Source of the DNA: Helianthus annuus
Taxonomy: Eukaryota; Streptophyta; Magnoliopsida; Asterales; Asteraceae
Direction of reading: 5' to 3'
Assembly (NCBI RefSeq): GCF_002127325.2
Contig: NC_035433.2
Location: 129,588,695-129,652,694 of the forward strand
Length of the DNA stretch: 64,000 nucleotides
Shown here: positions 57,707 to 64,000 of the stretch, one piece after another
Layout of the letters: every line of letters starts with the position of its first letter
How positions within the stretch are numbered: position 1 is the first letter of the stretch
The notes under the pieces: model-generated
The model's database searches: none
Told to the model about the DNA's origin: nothing
What the model saw: only the letters and a program-made list of their open reading frames with translations
Program-made: the position numbers and the translations under genes

Positions 57707-60700
57707 ATGGCGGATCCCAATGGAGAGAATAGCCATACTAATGATGATGACTACGACAATGCGCCAGTGCATCTGACAGGCGCACAGCTAAAGGCTCTGA
57801 TTGACAATGCTGTTCAGGCAGCTCTTGATCGTCAATATACTGAGTCCCAAGGCAGAACCGTATCAAAACCACCCTCTAAACCAAAGACACACTCCAAACC
57901 ACCCTCTCAACCCAAGAAAGATGACGACAAACACTCGTCCACTGAGAACAGCGTTCATCGCGATAGAGAATATACTGATGCATCCAGTGCTAAGGGTTGC
58001 ACCTACAAATACTTTGTATCTTGTAAGCCCCGGGAATTTACAGGGGAGAAAGGTGCTGTTGATTGTATCACCTGGCTAGATGAGATGGACACTATTGTGG
58101 ACATCAGCGGGTGTGCAGAGAGGGATGTGGTGAAGTATGTGTCCCAGTCATTTAAGGGCGAGGCCCTGGCGTGGTGGAGAGCGTTGGTGCAGGCATCGGG
58201 TAAGTCTGCTTTGTACAAGATGACATGGGAGGAATTTATTGCTCTCATTAAGGAAAACTACTGCCCTCAGCATGAGGTTGAGAAGATCGAGGCTGACTTT
58301 GTGTCACTGGTAATGACGAACCTGGACTGCCAGGCATATTTGACGAGCTTCAATACGATGTCTCGCCTGGTCCCATACATTGTGACACCAGAACCCCGAA
58401 GAATTGCCCGTTTCATTGGGGGCTTGGAGCCTGCGATAAAGGCGAGTGTAAAGGCCTCCCGGCCGACGACCTTCAGGTCAGTTACTGACCTCTCCTTGTC
58501 TCTCACCTTAGACGTTGTCCGTCTGAGGACACTAAGGAGCAAGGAGGCTGAGAAGAGAAAACGTGAGGATGATACCTCACGAAGATCAGGGAAGAAGCAC
58601 CGTGGAAACGGTGAAGGCAAAAGAGGGTCGGATGCGAAGAAAGATGGGCAAGCTGGTGAAAGGCCCAACTGCAAAATCTGCAAGAAACCTCACTCTGGGA
58701 AGTGCAGGTTTGCATCGAATTCACAGTCACAACCAAAGACTTCCTCCTTTGGACTATGCAAGTCCAAGGATCATAAGACGGTGGATTGTAAGAAAATCAA
58801 GGACGCAACCTGCTTCGGTTGCAATGAAAAGGGGCATATCAAGAGCAACTGCCCTAAGAATGCCAGGAAGGCGGAGGAGACCAAGAAGTCAAATGCGAGA
58901 GTCTTTCGCATGGATGCAAAGGAGGCGGTTCAGGACGACAATGTGCTTACAGGTACTTTTCTCGTAAATAATATATTTGCAAGAGTACTATTCGATTCTG
59001 GCGCCGATAAATCCTTTGTAGACCAAAAGTTTTGTAAACTATTGAACATGCCGATCAAAACCCTAGATATGAAATACGAGGTAGAGTTAGCAGACGGCAC
59101 GATAGAAACCGTCTCCACTGTTCTAGAAGGATGTGAAATGTCCATTAAGAACCATTCTTTTCCTCTATCTCTACTTCCTTTCTGACTAGCGGGTTTCGAC
59201 ATTGTTCTAGGCATGGACTGGTTATCCCGTAATCAGGCCCAAATCATTTGCGGCAAGAGGCACATAGTGCTAAAGACTCCGAGTGGTGAATCGCTTACCA
59301 TTCGAGGAGACACGCAGTATGGACTGCCCGAAGATATGTCGATGCTCAAAGCTTCTAGATGTTTGAACAGAGGCTGTGTAATTTACATGGCTCAAGTGAT
59401 AATTGAAGAACCTAAGCCGAAGATCGAGGATCTTCCTGTCATTTCTGAATATCCCGAGGTTTTTCCTGAAGAACTACCTGGTTTGCCACCAGATAGACAA
59501 GTGGAGTTCAGAATAGACATCATTCCTGGAGCAGCTCCGATAGCAAGAGCACCTTACAGGCTAGCTCCAACGGAAATGAAAGAACTGAGGACCCAGTTGG
59601 ATGAACTGCTGGCGAAGGGTTTTATCAGACCTAGTTCATCTCCCTGGGGGGCACCAGTCCTATTTGTAAAGAAGAAGGACGGATCGATGCGATTGTGCAT
59701 CGACTATCGAGAGCTAAATAAAGTTACCATAAAGAATAGATATCCTTTGCCGAGGATCGATGATCTATTCGATCAGCTGCAAGGAGCAAGCTATTTCTCG
59801 AAGATCGACTTGAGGTCGGGCTATCATCAGCTAAGGGTCAGAGATGAGGATGTACATAAGACAGCATTTAGGACTCGCTATGGTCATTACGAGTTCCTAG
59901 TGATGCCTTTTGGGCTCACAAATGCACCGGCTGCGTTCATGGATCTCATGAATCGCGTTTGCAAGCCGTATTTGGACAAATTTGTCATAGTCTTCATCGA
60001 CGATATCCTTATATATTCCAAGAACCAAGCCGACCACGAGAAGCACCTCCGTTGCATTCTCGAATTACTACAGCGTGAGAAACTCTACGCCAAATTCTCG
60101 AAATGTGAATTCTGGCTACGAGAGGTTCAATTTTTAGGTCACGTTGTAAGTGAGCGTGGTATCCAGGTGGATCCCGCTAAGGTGGAGGCAGTCATGAACT
60201 GGCAAGAGCCAAAGACGCCTACCGAAATTCGTAGTTTCCTGGGGTTAGCAGGATACTACAGGAGATTTATTGAGAATTTTTCGAGGATTGCTGTGCCCCT
60301 GACTTCCCTAACCAAGAAGAAAGAAAAATTCATTTGGGGCCCAAAGCAGCAAGAGTCCTTCGAAGTTCTGAAGCAGAAGCTAAGCAACGCACCTGTGTTG
60401 ACACTACCTGAAGGTACAGATGAATTCGTAGTTTACTGCGATGCATCACACACAGGCATGGGGTGTGTGCTTATGCAGAAAGGCAAGGTGATTGCCTATG
60501 CTTCAAGACAACTAAAGGTGCATGAAAAGAATTACACCACCCATGACTTGGAGTTGGGTGCCGTTGTATTTGCACTGAAATTGTGGAGGCATTACCTTTA
60601 TGGTATTAAATTTGTGATTTATTCTGATCACAAAAGCCTCCAACACCTGTTCAACCAGAAGGAGTTGAACATGAGGCAGCGCCGTTGGATGGAAACCTTG

Positions 60701-62254
60701 AATGACTATGATTGCGAGATCAAGTACCATCCCGGCAAGGCGAATGTAGTCGCTGATGCCTTGAGCAGGAAAGAAAGGGTAAAACCTATTCGAATCAATG
60801 CCAAGAGCATTGAGGTCAAGAACAATTTAATTGAAAGGATTTTAGCTGCACAGCGAGAGGCTGTGTTGGAAGCTAATTATCCTAATGAAAAGTTAGGAGT
60901 GACTGAGGAGCAGTTGACTCTTAGCAAGGATGGAATCCTTAGATTGAACGGACGTATATGGGTTCCGATTTATGGAGGACTACGAGATGTTATCCTCCAG
61001 GAAGCCCATAGTTCCAAATACTCAGTCCATCCTGGTGCAGACAAAATGTATCAAGATTTAAAGGCGAATTATTGGTGGATAGGCTTGAAAAAGTCTGTGG
61101 CCGCCCACGTAGCAAAGTGCTTGACTTGTGCTCAAGTCAAAGCCGAGCACCAAAAGCCGTCTGGCTTGCTACAACAGCCTGAGCTTCCCGAGTGGAAGTG
61201 GGAATGTGTAACTATGGATTTCATAACCAAGTTACCCAAAACCAGGAAGGGAAACGATACAATATGGGTCATAGTCGATAGGCTGACTAAATCATCTCAT
61301 TTCCTACCCATCAAGGAGACGTATAGCTCCGATATGTTAGCCCAACTTTATGTTGATAAGATTGTAGCTTTACACGGCATACCTGTGACGATTATCTCCG
61401 ACAGGGATACCAGGTACACGTCTCACTTCTGGAAGAGTTTCCAGCAATCTTTGGGCACTCGTTTGAACTTTAGTACGGCTTACCATCCACAGACGGACGG
61501 TCAAAGTGAGCATACTATCCAAACGCTAGAAGACATGCTTCGTGCATGTGCAATCGATTTAGGCGGTAACTGGGATAAGAATCTACCCCTGATCGAATTC
61601 TCCTACAATAATAGCTACCACACCAGCATAAAGGCTGCGCCTTTCGAGGCATTATACGGTAGGAAATGTAGATCGCCTGTTTGTTGGGCGGAAGTAGGAG
61701 AGGTCCAATTATCGGGACCAGAGATAGTTTTCCAGACAACGGACAAGATTGTCCAGATACGGGAACGTCTCAAGGCTGCCCGCGATAGGCAGAAGAGCTA
61801 CGCTGATCCAAAGCGTAAGGACCTTCACTTTGATGTAGGTGAAAAGGTGTTGCTTAAAGTGTCGCCCTGGAAAGGGGTGATGCGTTTCGGCAAGAAGGGC
61901 AAACTGAGTCCGAGATACATAGGACCTTTTGATGTCATTGAACGGGTCGGGTCAGTTGCCTATAAGTTGAACTTGCCTGAAGAGCTCAATGGAATTCACA
62001 ATGTGTTCCACATCTGCAATCTCAAAAAGTGCTTCGCCGATGAATCATTGGTGATTCCACACACAGATGTGCATATAGATGAGAGCTTAAAGTTTATAGA
62101 AAAACCTTTGTCGATTGAAGATCGACAGGTGAAGAAGCTTCGAAGAAAGCACGTACCGATTGTAAAGGTCAAATGGGATGCTCGTAGAGGTCCCGAATAT
62201 ACGTGGGAAGTCGAAGACACAATGAAAGAAAAGTACCCCTATCTATTTGAGTAA
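57707..62254 (+). pseudogene. Element D Gag-Pol polyprotein, one in-frame stop
   Basis: 1,515 codons in a single frame, broken only by TGA at 59,183-59,185 (codon 493). Gag capsid (CKPREFTGEKGAVDCITWLD ... ALAWWRAL, ~95-260). Zinc knuckle CFGCNEKGHIKSNC (~369). Protease FDSGADKSF (~430). [11 protein letters not shown] (catalytic Asp 765-766). RNase [12 protein letters not shown]. Integrase HHCC (~1105-1145) and D,D,E ([29 protein letters not shown]). Chromodomain-like tail [18 protein letters not shown]. The second ORF alone, from 59,213, is 1,013 codons. The stop falls between protease active site and RT, so Gag and part of protease could be made alone. Confidence 0.93.
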
Positions 62255-62288
62255 ATCTCGGGTCGAGATTTATTTTAAGGGGTGAGGA
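62252..62288 (+). other. Stop-codon hairpin and polypurine tract of element D
   Basis: TAAATCTCG-GGT-CGAGATTTA (62,252-62,272) is a perfect 9-bp inverted repeat whose first arm starts with the pol stop codon. TTTTAAGGGGTGAGGA then leads to the 3' LTR. Element C has the same arrangement on the minus strand (13,170-13,190). Confidence 0.85.
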
Positions 62289-64000
62289 TGTAACACCTCG
62301 AATTTTTGAGTCCAATAATGTGTTAACACGTGTCATTTGATTACACGTGGCATTGATATTAAATAAAGGACTAATTTTGGCAAACCTTGAAAGTATGTAA
62401 ATTCGAGGGTTATAAATGTCAACAAAGGGTAAATATACTGTACAGTAACCCTAAATGGTGCTTATACCTTCAAACGAATAAATCATGGATCGTACGGAAG
62501 CGAAACGCGGAAGAAAGTGAGAGATTACAAGCTACAGGGGTTAACTGTGTCAACATGTTTAATTATACCTCTGAGTGGCCCTTTAACGTTCCCAAGGCTT
62601 TGTAACGGTATTATACACTCACTAGAATGTAATATATAAATTTCGCGAAGTTTCGTTATGAAACAAGAAAGTTACGACCAAATTCGTAGGAGAAGGGTTA
62701 AAAGCGTCAATAATGAAAGTTAAGGCTTTCTGAATAATTAATAAACAAACCGGGGATTTAATAACGCGGGCAAATAACACGAGGTCCTTAGTTGTAATTA
62801 ACCGAGGGCCAAACCGCAAAGTTACCCCTTCAAACCCGAAAGGTCAGGTAAATCATTACGAAAGATTTCGTTATTAATTACCAGATTCTGATAATCATTA
62901 CAAAAGATTTAAAAAACCTGGAATTTTAACCTCTCGCGACCCGCGTAAGGGATTGGGTTAAGTTGAGGCGGGCCGCGAGCCACCTAAGATACGCGCCTGA
63001 TATTTGAATCTCAGGCGACCCGCATTAAACATGCATGGAACTCCCATGCGGGCCGCATTAGACGCCCAGATGCAGAATGTTTGTAGTTTCTTGCCTTTTG
63101 AGCTTGTGAACGATCAAAACGCCAATAAATGAGGCATGGGCACCCTATACTCGACCCATAACACTTAGGGACACCTGCCCATCATCCATACTCAGTTGTA
63201 GAATGAGTTGTGATGATCTAAAGGCCTTTTGAACACTATAAATAGCCACATTGTGAGCATATGTTCACCACACCTCAAACAACTCATCTACTGATCATTC
63301 TAAGCTCTCAAGCATTCCTCTCTGCTCTCTAAGCAAGATACAACTTCTGTAAGTCGTTCAAATCCATTTTGGTCTTATATTTCCATAGATTTAGCTTATA
63401 AACTCAACCGTCGTAACTAACGGTTGTCATAACGATAATTCACAAATGGTCCAGTGAATTGTCGGATCAAAAGTAGTTTTGAGTTGGTATCTATGTGGGT
63501 AATAAACCTCTAAAAGGGTTCCCTCTGATCACCACTCTAACTATGTCAAATATCGAGTCAAACGCGCACTTAAAAAGTCAACAGAAAGTCATTTTGCCGT
63601 TTTGTACATAATCTGTAATGTGTACGTTATGAAACCTGTTTTAATGTTCATAAAACATGATATTAAGCATATAAACTTGTTTGCGCTCGTTTGAATCGAC
63701 CGTTTGCTATATTGACCCGGTTCGGAGCCGAATGTCGCAAAAGTTTGACTTTTGCTTTGACTTCAGTTCTGACCCGTTTTAGTGAGGTATAGATATGCCT
63801 TAGGACTCTCTTAGGACCAGGTTACATGATGGAATAAACCTCTGTGATCGGTTCATGAGTTATCCGAGTCTTTTGCACATTTCCGTTAATCGCCTAAAAG
63901 TTGACCGTAACGCCATTTTGAAAATAAAACGAGTATTTCGGACACGTGAACGGACCAGAACCTTGCTTATTAAATTATAAGCATGTCCTTAAAGTTTCAC
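62289..64000 (+). repeat. 3' LTR of element D, first 1,712 bp
   Basis: Near-identical to 51,987-53,698; truncated by the window edge. Confidence 0.95.

Larger units (their letters stand above)
51987..64000 (+). mobile_element. Element D: young Tekay-type Ty3/gypsy chromovirus (3' LTR runs off the window)
   Basis: 5' LTR 51,987-55,374, iMet primer site, ORF0, gag-pol 57,707-62,254, polypurine tract, and 3' LTR from 62,289 to the window edge. The visible 1,712 bp of 3' LTR equals 51,987-53,698 with one difference that I found (C at ~52,847 against T at ~63,149), so insertion is very recent. The left flank is TATAA (51,982-51,986); the right flank lies outside. The integrase ends in a chromodomain-like tail, as in C. 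Confidence 0.95.

Overview
The window is plant nuclear DNA made almost entirely of nested transposable elements, with one apparently intact spliced host gene and one decayed one. I read it as a eudicot because of the mixture of long Ty3/gypsy (Tekay-type chromovirus and Athila-type) and Ty1/copia elements with tRNA-iMet and 'TGGCGCCGTTGCC' primer binding sites, plus MULEs, Helitron-like ends, MITEs and GT-AG introns. Asteraceae is my best guess from the overall style of the repeats; I cannot prove it from the sequence. There is no bacterial coding, rRNA, CRISPR array or operon.

Left part, 1-35,528: a five-level nest. A decayed copia element (1-169 and 31,556-35,528; 5' LTR outside the window) was split in its protease region by gypsy element A (170-31,555, 5-bp target duplication ATTAT). 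A has a 2.8-kb 5' LTR and a stop-ridden gag; its pol is deleted and its 3' LTR is in three pieces. The 3' LTR of A was interrupted by a reversed LTR (F, 6,496-7,738) and by the 5' part of an Athila-like element (B, 7,791-30,299). The gag region of B was split by a minus-strand Tekay-like element (C, 11,753-29,800). The 5' LTR of C was broken by an Athila-like segment (E, 20,598-29,650), which is circularly permuted around a single LTR.

Middle part, 35,529-51,986: two direct copies of a ~1-kb repeat (35,529-38,266 and 48,022-48,983) flank a gene island. The first copy carries a textbook solo LTR of family E; the second is the matching empty site. Between them lie a 4.8-kb Mutator-like element with nested MULE, MITE and Helitron-like pieces (38,524-43,333), a four-exon F-box gene (43,659-46,380) and another LTR (G). 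A short decayed four-exon gene with its own TATA box lies at 50,056-50,850, in AT-rich DNA.

Right part, 51,987-64,000: a very young Tekay-like element (D). The visible 1.7 kb of its 3' LTR shows one difference from the 5' LTR that I could find, yet its reading frames carry three in-frame stops. Both C and D have an extra open reading frame between the primer binding site and gag.

The most interesting points are: the permuted single-LTR segment E, which looks like extrachromosomal circular retroelement DNA captured at a break; the intact 1,440-codon ORF of E, in which a Tyr-rich repeat domain stands where Gag should be; and GC-rich hairpin 'words', different in each family, repeated in pairs inside seven unrelated LTR families.
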